Part shown: one piece after another, positions 52,389 through 63,474 of the stretch
Layout: every line of letters begins with the position of its first letter
How positions within the stretch are numbered: position 1 is the stretch's first letter
Assembly: GCA_963662175.1 (NCBI GenBank)
Contig: OY759225.1
Location: 2,604,001-2,668,000, forward strand
Direction of reading: 5' to 3'
Source of the DNA: Aradus depressus
Lineage: Eukaryota > Arthropoda > Insecta > Hemiptera > Aradidae
DNA length: 64,000 bases
Translations under genes and position numbers: made by a program
The notes under the pieces: generated by a model
What the model saw: only the letters and a program-made list of their open reading frames with translations
Told to the model about the DNA's origin: nothing
Database searches by the model: none

Positions 52389-54169
52389 GTGTATCCAATG
52401 TATTATTATTATTAGGAGGATGGTCTCAATGAAACAGACAGAAGTGAGGGACTCGTTACAAGAGTTCCATCGTGAGGATAAAACCAGGACACATCTCTCA
52501 AGACATGTTAGAACAATACCAGTGGCTAGTAACGGTAAACATGTCCTGCGTCTAACATACCTCAGTTCACAAGCCACCACTTTCTACAAGTCATTGGCAA
52601 ATCTCTCTCGGATAAACAGTACAGCGCCCATTATCCGGAGCCACGAAAAACCGGACTAACCCAAAAGCAGGCTGTGTGTTCTACTGGCCAACTTTCGTTA
52701 CCTAAGAAGAGTCAGGAGACAAGGCAGCTCAAAATTCGACAAAAAGCCTTGCAGCGAAAAGAAAACGAGAAAAAAAGATGAATGGTCGACAATGGTCTTG
52801 CCGAGCGCGAATGAGTCCACATATATGGATACAAATCAATAGGTTGACCAGGAACTCCAATGTTTCTCATTGTGTTCAAATGGTAGGTATTGTAATCGTA
52901 CGAAAATCTGAGATCGTTTACAATAGAAGTTCACGTTTATAGATCCTCTGAAGAAGTTTTAACCATTTTCGCGATGATGTCTGTCTTAGTGTGTGTTTGT
53001 GATGAGAACTTCGTGAGTGCTCTAACTCAAGAGAAAAGATTGTAGCGAAAAAATTGAAATTTGAGATGTCATAAGTATTGAAATAAATACGATTTTGCCA
53101 AAAACTGGACCAAAAATAAGACAATTTTACTTCGGGGTCTATTTTAGAAGATACAGCTTGCCAAATGATAGACAAAAAAGAAATTGCAGAAAAAAACTGA
53201 AAGATATTATTAATATTATTGTTGTATATTGAATTATTCAAAATTATATAAAACAAAATATAACCTTTGATAAGGGAAAATAGTGGTAGCCACAACAAAA
53301 AAATAAAAAAAAATTTAAAAAAAAGGAAAAAGAAGAAAAAAATTTCTATCTGTTTTACAAGCAATAAATTAAATTATATTATTCTCAATTTTCTAACATC
53401 CATGTTATCAAAAAAATGCACAATTGGTTCTGAGTGGTATTCTGGTTTATTGGTGAGATAATTGTGGAGAAATATTTTAGCCTGGAGATATACAAAGAGA
53501 GATTACACTTTTAATAATTATAATTATTGTTCTGAACTCAGTTTCTGCCAAAGTCACTTCCCTAAGTCATGAAAATTCGACAATATCATGGATTAGGAAT
53601 CCTGTTAACCACAGATGTATAAAACGGGATAGTAAACAAAAAAAAAATAATAATAAATAACTTCATTATTCCAACCACGTTTTTACTATTCAATCACCTC
53701 TCCTTTCAAACTGGCTTTTCTGGGTAAGAAAGTCCTGAGTTATGGCAATATCCCGTATTTATTTTTAATCTTTTCTAATAGAAAACTGCCAATAATAAAC
53801 ATATATTTAAAATTCGGTGATATGTGATACAATTTATTGTGCATTTTTTTGGGGCTGGTATGCTCTGTTTTCCAAGGTTTATGAGATCCAAGCCGAAAAC
53901 CGTCATAAAATGACGTTAGGAAACTCAATTTGCTTACAAACACGGATTTTATTGAATAATTTGAACCTATCTCGTCAGATAATGATACATGTTATTGTAG
54001 TTTACATCTGAGAGTACAATATTATAATTTATTTAATAATATAACTTTTTTTTTTTTTTTTTTTCAGGATACAAATAAATAACAATCATTATTCATATAA
54101 TTCAATACATTCTACAATTATTGTTTTTTTATACTGGTTGCTAGCACTATTTCTATTAAAGAGCATGTC
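52389..54169. other. Unassigned stretch
   Basis: Near 52630-52660, ATTATCCGGAGCCACG and ACCGGACTAACC recall pogo/Tigger-type termini, with no partner. The rest is AT-rich. Confidence 0.3.
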
Positions 54170-54183
54170 CATATTTATTATTT

Positions 54184-54530
54184 AGGGCGCCGGTAGCTCA
54201 GTGGTATGCGTGCTTGCCTTCTGAGCTCAAGAACGTGGGTTCGTAGCCCGACCGAGGCCCTTAGTTTATTTTATCTGGGAGGTAAAATAAACTTAAGCAC
54301 GCCGTCCTTCGGATGGGACGTTAAGCGATGGTCCCGAGTCTGTACGATGTCAGGTATTCGTCGTTAAAGACCCCTGCCCTAGGTGAATAAACAATTTAGG
54401 GTAGGCAAAATGTAGGACTCCCACAGTAGAGTCGGCCTCATGTCCATCAGAGTGATGAAAGAGCGCTCTGGTAGTAGGCGATATGACCTCGTAGTTAAAG
54501 CCCGGGCATGAGTCATAAAACCTAACCTAA
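54184..54530 (+). repeat. tRNA-SINE family S1, complete, with 14-bp target duplication
   Basis: Reference copy of 347 bp: AGGGCGCCGGTAGCTCAGTG head, B box with two changes (GGTTCGTAGCCC), full body, and tail ACCTAACCTAA. The perfect duplication CATATTTATTATTT lies at 54170-54183 and 54531-54544. The few changes from consensus suggest it is a young copy. Confidence 0.97.
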
Positions 54531-54544
54531 CATATTTATTATTT

Positions 54545-54728
54545 CAATATTATTGGTATCTTGTTATTTAGTTGCTATATTGCTTATTATGTGCAATTCT
54601 ATACATAGATATTTTTTCTTTTATTTTATATAACTATAAGATTATGAATTTTGTAAAAAAAAAATAAATAAACTCTCATTGCCATAAAGGTTATCTTTGG
54701 TGCAATAAAAGTTTATCTATCTATCTAT
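54545..54728 (+). repeat. LINE 3' end with (TCTA) tail
   Basis: CATTGCCATAAAGGTTATCT, TGGTGCAATAAAAGTTT and ATCTATCTATCTATT form a typical LINE terminus with tetranucleotide tail; no coding portion. Confidence 0.45.
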
Positions 54729-54884
54729 TAAAAGTGTAGTAATTAATAAATTAATCGATGACGATAAGGGTGAATCTGATCACTTCTCTCTGTGACAGTC
54801 TATTTTTCACATTCTGAAAAAAATAAATTTTTTCTCCCGTAAATTTTACAGAAAATTCAAAAATTCCTGTTATACTAAAATGTA

Positions 54885-55125
54885 GGGCTGAGTGTGCCAC
54901 TAGATGTGTGTCCCAGTGGCTGGCTGGAGAGGGAAGGCATCTGTTTGAGAATGGAATGTGAGAGAAGGACGGATGTTTTCAGGGCGACGAGTAGCCAGAG
55001 GTCGACGGCGGACAGCCGAGATGGGAGAGCGAAGCGGCGCAGTCAGGCCAAACAAGTCCCTCCCAAGTCGCTGGACAACATTCGTCCCCCCTCTCCAGCA
55101 CTTCTCCACAATGAATCATCCGCAG
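54885..55125. other. CpG-rich island-like patch, possible exon or promoter
   Basis: GC- and CpG-rich (GGGCGACGAG, GGTCGACGGCGGACAGCCGA, GCGAAGCGGCGC) within AT-rich surroundings. Both strands are open for 60-85 codons but no domain is recognised. It may be a 5' exon/promoter or a piece of a GC-rich transposon. Confidence 0.35.
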
Positions 55126-55555
55126 TGTACATCCCCACATTGAATTATTAATATCGAATCAACTATTGTCGTTCTCCCTCGGAATGCTTCCGTCTCATTT
55201 GGCTAAAAATTGGTAATTTCTCATGGATCCCTCTATATTTTTAGCAAAATTTTCCAGTGCCCAATTTTTTTTCTCCCAACAATATTTTGAGTCGATATCA
55301 CCCCCCTTCACATACAATGAACTTGAAGAAGGGACGTTAAGTCGATCCGAAATATCGAAAAAAAAGTGAACACCTCTTTGAAGATTCACCGATAATATGG
55401 AACATCGCAGTAGTACCCAGAGAAGCTTAACAAGGGAGGGTCATGTAATTCACCCGGCACGAATTACTAAATTAAGTTTCCGCTCTTCCTCCAAAGCCAG
55501 TCGAGCGTTTTGGTGCATTCATACATCTGGGAGAGTTCCCCCTCCCCCTAGTTAC
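55110..55555. repeat. PG repeat scraps and a weak hammerhead-like string
   Basis: GTACATCCCCACATTGAATT and CACGAATTACTAAATTAAG are PG right ends. CTTGAAGAAGGGACGTTAAG then GTCGATCCGAAATATCG (55321-55357) resembles a degraded Penelope-type hammerhead. Confidence 0.4.
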
Positions 55556-55559
55556 GCCA

Positions 55560-56093
55560 ATGTTCATTCTATTACCCCATTTTTCAGGTTCATTGTGTGT
55601 GAAGGGGCGTGAAATCCACCCAAAATATTGTCATAAAAGTTTGGATGGCAGAATAAAAGGGAATGATATTGTAAATAAAGTAAAAAATGAATTTATTAAT
55701 GAATATAAATTAAAAACAATAAATAGTACCAAGCATACTTTATATAAACCGTTATTTACAGATAATAAAGTTATTTTCTCAGAGATGGATGCAAATTCGA
55801 TAAGCTGGGTGCTGAAGGTACGAGGTGAACTTCTTTATTTAAATAAGCATTCTTACACAAAGGAGGTCAAGCTTTGCTCCATGTGTAATAACAAGCAAGA
55901 TGAAGATGTGTTTCACTTTATTGCCGTATGCCCCATCTTAAAAGAATTTCGTCTCATCTATTTTAGTAAAGCAGAGTTAAGCTATGTTCAGTTTATTGAA
56001 TATGTAAATGGACGAAATTACAAAAGTTTAATTAACTATTGCAAAGCCGCCTGCAATTATAGATTTGAGCTAGTTTCAGAATTTAATTATTAA
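55560..56093 (+). pseudogene. LINE ORF2 C-terminal zinc-knuckle region, copy 2
   Basis: From about 55640 the frame reads DGRIKGNDIVNKVKNEFINE, then WVLKVRGELLYLNKHSYT and CSMCNNKQDEDVFHFIAVCP with intact C-x2-C-x9-H-x4-C, to TAA at 56091-56093. It is related to 18760-19275. Bases 55560-55640 before it look like other repeat, so the real 5' break is near 55620-55640. No upstream RT domain is present, hence 5'-truncated. Same uncertain CR1/L2-like assignment. Confidence 0.68.
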
Positions 56094-56320
56094 TAATATA
56101 TAAACAGGAAGATGTTTTTTATTTTTATTTTTTGTTAGTTTTTTTAAAGGATCATTTAAGTTAATTTTGTAAATTACTGCATTTGTATTTGAATTATTTT
56201 ATTTTTATTTTGTCACTTTTATATTAGTGTATTATCGAGTAGAAATAGAAGAGATAACCCCTCAGACGGTCAATTTGACCATGAGTATTGTCTGTCAATA
56301 TTATTATTGTCAACTCTGGA
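56094..56320 (+). other. 3' UTR of LINE copy 2
   Basis: AT-rich, with CCCCTCAGACGGTCAATTTG corresponding to the CTCCTCAAGACGGCTTAGG block of copy 1. Confidence 0.5.
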
Positions 56321-56479
56321 AGATTTTTGCCAAAAAAATATAAATTTTGAATAATATTTTATTTTATGTTTAACTAGATCGTCCTTAAAGAAGATTTATC
56401 TTAAATAAATATAAATATTTATAATTAAAAATATAAATAGTAACTATAGTATTAAATTTTTTTCAATAATTTATCTTCT

Positions 56480-56760
56480 AGTTAGTTATCATGACTCATG
56501 CCCGGGCTTTAACTACGAGGTCATATCTACTACCAGAGCGGTCTTTCGTCCCTCTTGTGGACATGAGCCCGACTTTACTATGGGAGTCCTAAATTTTGCC
56601 TACCCTAAATTCTTTATTCACCTAGGATAGAGGTTTTGAACTAGTACCCTGACATCGTACAGACTCAGGACCAACGCTTAACGTCCTATCCGAAGGCGTG
56701 CTTAAATTTATTTTACCTCCCAGATAACCGGTTTCGAACCCGCGATCTTCAGCTCGCTCG
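56480..56760 (-). repeat. tRNA-SINE family S1, head lost
   Basis: Reverse complement from GCGGGTTCGAAACCGG (B box) through the body to CCCGGGCATGAGTCATGATA and AACTAAC tail. Confidence 0.88.
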
Positions 56761-58355
56761 CATAAAAAAAACTTTTTGGACATACTTTTATTCATTTCAT
56801 AAGTGTTTGTATTTTAAGATTTAATATCGGTTGGTGTATATCATTTATGTCCTGATATATACTTTTTTGGCGTATCTTATTATTATTTTATTTTGTTATG
56901 GTTTATTATTGATGTAAAGTGTAGATAATAATATGCATAATTATTCTAGAGACAACGTTAAATATTTAAAATAGCATTCGACTATATTCCAAAGTCAAAG
57001 TTTTTATTGGAAGATATTATCGAAAACTATAATTTTTTTGAATTCTTGTCTAAACTTGAAGGTTTGTCTTTTGCATTTTACGCCTTTAAAGGATCTCCGA
57101 TTTTAGAAGGCAGATAACTAAATTAAAGAGGTCTTTTTTGAGATGGGCTCGTCTAGGATTGCACACAGACTGGGAGTCTTGCTCCATACATCTGGAGAAA
57201 CTATTGTTACATCTGGCTATTGGCTAAAATAACCTTCAGACATCCCCGATAACCATCCACCTCTTGGTAACCTCCAACCTAACCTAACACACTCACTGTA
57301 CCAGTCCACCAATTAAAAGTTCTCTCTCAATACCGATAATCTATTTCCCCTCCTAGAATTATTTCTATTCAACTAAGTTTTTCCCTCTTCGTCTAAAACC
57401 TTTCTACTTAACGTCTGAATCGTGCATTATTAACAATGGTTTTTAAGGTTAAGACCAAATGGATCAAGGGTATAAGCTCGATCTTCGAAGGGGCAAAAAA
57501 ATTGTCGAAAATTGGCATTTTCGCATATAACTCTGTTCCTCTTATTCCTATTCAAATATGTTACATATAAGAAATTGTAGAGTAACAAATTTAATTCAAA
57601 AAAGGTTCCAAGGATTTTCCCCGTGGAAGCGATAGTTGCGCCACAAATGTCAAGTAAAGATACACACTCCTACACAAATTGTGCTTTTGAACCCAGGCCA
57701 AAAAATCAAGAATCATTTTATGAATATTTTAAATCATTCCTACGCCGTCTCAACCACTACAAAAGTTTATGCTCTATTGTAAGGATTATATGACATTTTT
57801 TCGTATCTGTTAGTGACAAGAAAATTGCAAAAAAAAGCCATCATGGCGAGAGTTGGGGGCGCTCGCAGTATCATTTTCGTGTTTAATTTGTCCTATTGAA
57901 GTAACTTGATTCAAAATATAATATATAAATAGAACCTTTTTTGTAGAGAATTTTATGCTCTCTAATTTTGATAGGATATCATTTTTTCTTATTTGCAATA
58001 TATTATGAGATATTAACAAAAATTTGAAGAAAAAAATTGCAAAGTTTCAATATATCCGCGACCCCTATTTTATATTCGACCTGCTCTGGAGTGGCAGACG
58101 CGCATTTTTTATATCTTCAGGATGGGTATTACTAAAAATATATTAAAATTGAGCCCTTGCAACTAAAGGGCTTTTTGGGGTATTATAATAATGGGAAATT
58201 TCTGTCGGATGTTTTTGGATTATCTCATTTATATTTGGTGGTAAAAAGGACAATACAACTCTCTGTTCCACCATTACCAGCTCTGATCTTTACAGTTGTG
58301 GTAAAAGCTACGTTATTCCTACTGTTCACCTCTTCTCAATTTGGCGGCTACCAAT
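56761..58355. other. Unassigned stretch
   Basis: Several hundred bases (57430-58150) look like unique or unknown repeat sequence without coding signature. Confidence 0.3.
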
Positions 58356-58408
58356 TTTCACGGCAAAGTAATGTGCCGCGCGGTACACTGGCTGAGAATC
58401 ACTCCTCT
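58356..58408. repeat. Possible degraded hAT 3' terminus
   Basis: GTGCCGCGCGGTACACTGGC then TGAGAATCACTCC resembles the GAGAACCACTG ends of some hAT elements. No opposite end. Confidence 0.3.
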
Positions 58409-59092
58409 AAACGAACCGTTTCTGTTAATTAGTAAATGCATTTCCGTCTCTGCATCCAACCATAATGATGTCATCAGAAAAAAAAAGTGGGAAACGTTAT
58501 GAATACCTGTTATGGAAATCCGCTTTATGCAGGTTGTGGAGGGACTTATTGAAGTTATTTTTCCCGCTAGTCCACCACCGTATTGGAGCGTAGTGCCAAC
58601 ATCTTGAAAGTATACATAGGTCGTAGATTATTTGAGTAGACAAAAGTACTGGTCGGAGGTAGCCAATCCTTGAATGGGTAAAGTAAGTTATGACGTATAA
58701 GGTACCGTAAGGTAAACATAGTAACGGGAAGAAAGACCAAAGAGGACGTTGAAAGAGGCTCAGCGACTGGACGGGGCGAAGGTATATCAGGAACAATCCT
58801 AGCGAATATGACGCAACACAGTAAAGAGACACGGGCTAGAAGAAATCAGTAACTTCCGATTATCAGAACTAAATGAGGGATGAATAATAATAAGATATTT
58901 GAATAACTAAACCTTGTTCTCATAATAGATTACATTTTTTTAAACACTTCCACATCTTAATTTCTCATTTAAAAATGAAATAAGCTGTTCGGTATCTCGT
59001 GAAATGGGTAAAAACATTATATTATACGTTGTGACAATATGACAACAAATATATTATTTATTGGTCGATATTTTCAGCATTTATTATTATTA
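58409..59092. other. Unassigned stretch
   Basis: The minus strand is open for 111 codons (58497-58832) but the peptide was not recognised and lacks splice-site support. Confidence 0.3.
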
Positions 59093-59095
59093 TAT

Positions 59096-59323
59096 ATTAC
59101 ACCAGACTGCCCCGCGTGCCTTGGTGAGACGGAGTCGGCGGAGCATGTCCTCCTCAAATGCCCCAGATTAGAGGAAGGAAGGAAAAATCTGGAGTGCAGC
59201 ATGGGCGCCCCACTGACTGCTACCAGTTACGTGGACGCTATGCTGCGCTCCCAGGAGTCGTGGGGTGAAGGCTGCGATTTTGCAGCGCTCATCATGGGCG
59301 GGCTGGCCCTCCAGGAGGGCTGA
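59096..59323 (+). pseudogene. R1-like LINE reverse transcriptase C-terminal zinc knuckle
   Basis: Reads TPDCPACLGETESAEHVLLK CPRLEEGRKNL, then LTATSYVDAMLRSQESWGEG, ending in stop at 59321-59323. C-x2-C-x8-H-x4-C followed by CPRxxEER and a final hydrophobic helix is typical of R1-clade ORF2 ends. It is GC-richer than its surroundings. 5'-truncated at about 59096; upstream bases are AT-rich and unrelated. Confidence 0.78.
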
Positions 59324-59549
59324 CAAGGAACAGTAGCGGTAATAAAACAGAAGAAGGGGCGTTACCAGCCACCCTTCCTCCCTTCCGCGAAGTAATGACA
59401 GATCGTCAGTTCCGCGGAAGGGAATCAGGATCGGCAAGGAGGGGGTTTTAGTGGGTATGGTGAATCGGCTCGAGTCCCACACTATCCAGGGCTACCTTCC
59501 CTGGATGTGCGTCGCAGCATTTCCCCCTCCAATGCAAAAAAAAAAAAAT
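59324..59549 (+). other. 3' UTR and poly(A) tail of the R1-like LINE
   Basis: GC-rich UTR with CCTTCCGCGAAG...TTCCGCGGAAGGG partial inverted repeats, ending in A13 (about 59537-59549). It marks the insertion end. Confidence 0.7.
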
Positions 59550-59967
59550 TATATATTAATAACAATATTATATCTCATAATATATTATAATAATGTTATT
59601 ATTTCTATTATAATGATATATTATAGAAATATTATATTATTATATTTTTTTAGATTTACACTGCTATATTATTTTCTTTTACCACTTTTATTTATTGTTA
59701 CAAATTCAAGCTATCGAAGCATCTTAACCTAAAAGTTTCTTACCGAAAGATCATTTTATAGTTAGTAATATTGATATTTTAGTTAAATTATCTGCAACGG
59801 TAAATATGATCAGTAATGTTATAAAAATACAATAGAAATGGTCAAAAACAGCTGACATCACAGATAAAGAACAACGAGACTTACGCTCTGACATAGCCCC
59901 TACCGAAAGCTAAGATGTTTACACGTCAAAAATGTAAAATTTTAAATGTTTCAAGTTAGTTAATTAT
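59550..59967. other. AT-rich unassigned stretch
   Basis: ATATTATAAT-rich to 59660, then unique. Nothing recognised. Confidence 0.3.
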
Positions 59968-60262
59968 TTATTGTGAAAAATGCTCGGCCTTTAACTACAA
60001 GGTCATATCGCCTACTACCAGAGCGCTCTTTCGTCACTCTGGTGGACTTGAGCCCTACTCTACTATGGGAGTCCCAAATTTTGCCTATCTAGGTTTAATC
60101 AGTACCTGACATCGTACAGGCTCAGGACCATCGCTTAACGTCCGTCCTCAGAAATGGCGTGCTCTATGTTCCTCCCAGATAAAAAAAACTTAAGGACCTT
60201 GGCCAGGTTTCGAACCCGTGATCTTGAGCACAGTAGACAAGCACTCTGAGCTACAGGAACAG
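59968..60262 (-). repeat. tRNA-SINE family S1, near full length, decayed
   Basis: Head in reverse complement with damaged A box, GGGTTCGAAACCTGGCCAAG (B box), and full body with small losses. Confidence 0.87.
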
Positions 60263-60455
60263 AGGCGTGACTCAACTCAAAATAACTGTTGATGTAATGA
60301 ATTTATTGATAAAAATTTAGTATGAGGATTTAGAGGTGTCCCTATGTAAGTCAACGAATGAATATTAGCGCAAACAATCGATTGGTTTTGGAGGGGGAGC
60401 GAAAAATTAATTGATTAATTCGTTGTGGGGAAGTACATTGCCGGTGATTCAGTGA
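60263..60455 (+). repeat. PG repeat right half
   Basis: AATAACTGTTGATGTAATGA, TTTAGTATGAGGATTTAGAG, ATTAGCGCAAACAATCGATT, GGGGAAGTACATTGCCGGTG; a good reference for the right end. Confidence 0.72.
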
Positions 60456-60884
60456 CGTCACAAAGTATAGGGGCAGCTATATAATGAGACTTGGATCAAG
60501 AGGTTGCGTTACTTGATTCTACAAATTACAGACAACTCTTCAGTAACTAATGACACGGTTGAAATGTGAGGGGGGGTCTTCTCTTCATAAAAATATAGGA
60601 AAAAACACAAAATTCTTATTTCCCTTTGAAAAGCGCACCTCGAGGTCATCTTAAGGTAATTGTAGCCCAATCTCAACTTTACAGCCTGGCTACTCCTACT
60701 CAACTTATAACACCTTCTTAACCCAACACTTAAGTCTATTCAGACACGTTATTTCTTATTTTCTTTTTATAACACCTTCGGCATTTAAAGAGTTATGTTT
60801 AAATAAACGATAATTACTCTTTTCAAATGCAAAAAGTTTTTGAATATTACTTGAAAAGATTAAACCGAAATCCGTGAGTCAGCG
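60456..60884. other. Unassigned stretch
   Basis: No gene or repeat recognised beyond a PG left-end scrap near 60465. Confidence 0.3.
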
Positions 60885-61105
60885 ACAACGTCACCCCATC
60901 ACGAATTAATCAATTAAATTTTCACCTCCAAAATCACTTCTGTTAAAAATGAATAGTTGACTTAAATAAGGGCTTCTGAACCCTCCTTTAGAGTTTTTGA
61001 GTTAAGCCTCACCCCTAATCACCCTTCCCTCTGGCCAATTTGACTGAAAATCAGTAAATGTCATCCATAGAAGTCTTTTATAGGTCTACAATCTGTACAA
61101 TATAT
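60885..61105 (-). repeat. PG repeat, minus copy
   Basis: CACGAATTAATCAATTAAAT, TTGAGTTAAGCCTCACCCCT, TTTGACTGAAAATCAGTAAA. Confidence 0.6.
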
Positions 61106-61130
61106 ATAATAGGTAGATGTGACTGTATAC

Positions 61131-61200
61131 AACAGTGGTTGCCAAACCGTAGCTCAAGAGCTACTGGTAGCTCGCAGACAAATTTCAGACGCAGCGCTTG
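61131..61200. repeat. Possible hAT 5' terminus
   Basis: CAGTGGTTGCCAAACCGTAG then CTCAAGAGCTACTGGTAGCT resembles CAGTGGTT-type hAT ends. No partner end or duplication was found. Confidence 0.35.
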
Positions 61201-61332
61201 GGTTGGCTAATCTGCACTACACATCCCCACTAACATTTAAAAAATTGTTGATGACAGAAAAGAGTGCAACCCCTCACATTGAAATATGTTTTTCTAATGC
61301 AAATATTTTGTTATATAAATTCTTATGCATAA

Positions 61333-61508
61333 AATAAAATGATAGATAAAACACTTTTTTGAACACTTATATTGTCTAATTCCACAAACATATACTTAAA
61401 TGTGTACCGGTTTCGGCTTACGCCATCGTCAGCACAATGTTCAACTATTGTGGAATTAGACAATATAAGTGTTCAAAAAAGTGTTTTATCTATCATTTTA
61501 TTTTATTC
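61333..61508. repeat. Palindrome, about 56-bp near-perfect arms, around a hammerhead-like motif
   Basis: AAAATAAAATGATAGATAAA ... GTCTAATTCCACAA (left) faces TTGTGGAATTAGAC ... TTTATCTATCATTTTATTTT (right). The 60-bp loop carries the hammerhead-like motif at 61401-61436 on the minus strand. Confidence 0.85.
61400..61437 (-). ncRNA. Hammerhead ribozyme-like motif, complete core
   Basis: Minus strand: UGUG (stem I), CUGACGA core (61432-61426), U, GGC-GUAA-GCC stem II, GAA and A15.1 (61414-61411), C, CG loop, GU (minimal 2-bp stem III), A at 61405 as the cleavage nucleotide, then CACA pairing back with UGUG. All conserved core positions are present. The very short stem III and the surrounding inverted repeats match the ribozymes described in Penelope-like elements. 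Confidence 0.65.
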
Positions 61509-62026
61509 ATTAGTATTTCCACAATATCAACACAGAACGCAAAAAATGTATTCGGACATTGATAAATTCTTATGCTATTAATTGCAATGTTAGAAATTGC
61601 ATTTAATTAGATTTAATATAAACTAGAAATGTATATTTATAAGTAATAAACAACTGTGTGATATAAACAAAAACATGTATTAGGATGGTTGCTAAGGAAT
61701 GTTTTTGAACCGGGTCTGGATTAAATCTTGGATGTAAGGGATGTTGATATCTCTATGAAGGATGTTGTTAGGGACACAGAAAGAAGCGTCTGCGATGCGT
61801 CATTTGAACACCTAAGATGGAAACTTAAGAAGTTAATCTCATTGCTGCAAATTGTTTTGCATGCATAAATTTCCGGTTAACTTTGGAATGCAGTTGCGAG
61901 CAGCTGAGATAGTACATCACATTTAATTAGTTGCATTTCATCATCAGTTCGTATATTTCCAACATAATTCATTTATTATTCATTGTTCAAATGAACGATT
62001 AACCTTTGGATTATTTCTCATACAAA
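61509..62026. other. Unassigned stretch
   Basis: No gene or repeat recognised. Confidence 0.3.
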
Positions 62027-62270
62027 TAAAAGACGTTGCCTTCCCACTGTTTTATTTTAGACCCGAACCGGTTTTCAACGCAACAGCGTCATCATCAGTG
62101 GTTCATCCCACCCATACAGCATCGTCAGTTGTCCTTTAACCGCTGTGCTTTTTGGGTGGGATGAACCACCGTGATGATGACGCTATTACGTTGAAAACCG
62201 GTTCTGGTCTAAAATAAAACAGTGGGAAGACAACGTCTTTTATTTCAATGTCATCTTACTATCACATATG
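62027..62270. repeat. Large palindrome of Penelope-like terminal repeats
   Basis: Arms of about 95 bp: AAATAAAAGACGTTGCCTTC ... GGTTCATCCCACCCA and TGGGTGGGATGAACCACC ... GACAACGTCTTTTATTT, spacer about 38 bp. The left arm (minus) has intact CTGATGA (62098-62092) and GAAA (62076-62073); the right arm has a G inserted (CGTGATGA). A single-arm copy lies at 45985-46150. Confidence 0.8.
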
Positions 62271-62581
62271 AATCCGATTTCTTCGTCTTCCGAAATTTGA
62301 TAAGCCAGAGTCATTGGCGTCCGACGAAAGGGACTCGGAAACGTAAGTTCCCCGATTTGGAGAATAAAAAAATACGTACCGAGCTCCACTTTTTTGTGTG
62401 TCGTTTCGGATAATTGACTTTTTAGTATTCTGACTTCCGATTAATCAAGACTTTACTGAAATTACCATTATAAGCATATACTAGACTTTACCAATACTAT
62501 CGATGGAAAATCAACTTCGAGACACGGTTATACATACTTTGATATTTTGAGTGTTTATTTAGATGAGCGCTATTGTACATA
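62271..62581. other. Unassigned stretch
   Basis: No gene or repeat recognised. Confidence 0.3.
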
Positions 62582-62850
62582 AAGATCGCGGGTACGAAAC
62601 CCGGCCCTTAGGTTTTCTATCTGAGTAGTCTGAAAGAACCTTGAGCCCTTCGGATGAGACATCAAGTGATAAGCCTGTGAGACGTCAGGTACTCGTTACA
62701 AACCCCTACCCTACGTGAATACAAATTTAGGGTAGGCAAAATTTAGGACTCTCATAGTAGAGATCCGGGTGTCGGATTCATGTATCTACTCTGTTAGTAG
62801 GCGATATGACCTCGTGTTAAAGCCTGGGCATGAGTCATAAAACCTAACTA
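62582..62850 (+). repeat. tRNA-SINE family S1, A box lost
   Basis: GGTACGAAACCCGG (B box), diverged body with a duplicated-looking GATCCGGGTGTCGG insertion, AAACCTAACTA tail. Confidence 0.86.
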
Positions 62851-63312
62851 TAATATACGAACTATGCTTAATTTACAACCCGTTCGCGCGCATATTTTTT
62901 AAAAGTCATGAAAAAAAAAAAAAAAAATCGCATTATTTTCCATAAATAATTAAATTACTTCACCTGAGAAAGTTATACAAAAAGTATAAATAATAATAAA
63001 TGTAGTGAGTAGTTTAGGAAATAGAAGAACTGTCAATACGTGACCTCGAGGTGACCTTATGACGTCATTATCAACAGTAGTTGGTGATGTCATATCGTTA
63101 ACTCGTTTATCACAGATATCTTCTAACACACAGTTAAACCGTATTACTTCTTATCTCCTTTCTGACTCTCGCATTATATTTACCTAGTATCTTACAATTT
63201 TTTTTGTTACAATATAGTTGATACTATTTTTTATATTCTCTTATTCATTCCCTTAATTTTTTTAAAAATAATAATTACAAATTAATAATATGTAATAATT
63301 AATAATACACAG
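62851..63312. other. Unassigned AT-rich stretch
   Basis: A16 run near 62911. No gene recognised. Confidence 0.3.
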
Positions 63313-63472
63313 CGTCCTGGGATAGAGGTCATCTAACGAGAACATCACATCGTAGAGACTAGGGACCATAACTTAACGTCCCATCCGAAGGACGGCGTGC
63401 TCCAGGTCTTCGAACCTCCCAGATAAAAAAAAAAAAGCAAGCATGCTACCATTGAGCTACCGGCGCCCTCGT
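63313..63472 (-). repeat. tRNA-SINE family S1, 5' half, body shortened
   Basis: Head in reverse complement GAGGGCGCCGGTAGCTCAAT; the B box is replaced by an A-rich deletion junction; GGAGCACGCCGTCCTTCGGA follows. Confidence 0.85.
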
Positions 63473-63474
63473 TG

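Noticed and set aside
55321..55357. Hammerhead-like string CTTGAAGAAGGGACG...CCGAAA
   Set aside because: An extra base in the core and poor stem II pairing; listed only as a weak trace.
58497..58832. 111-codon minus-strand frame
   Set aside because: No recognisable domain, no splice-site support, within unassigned intronic sequence.
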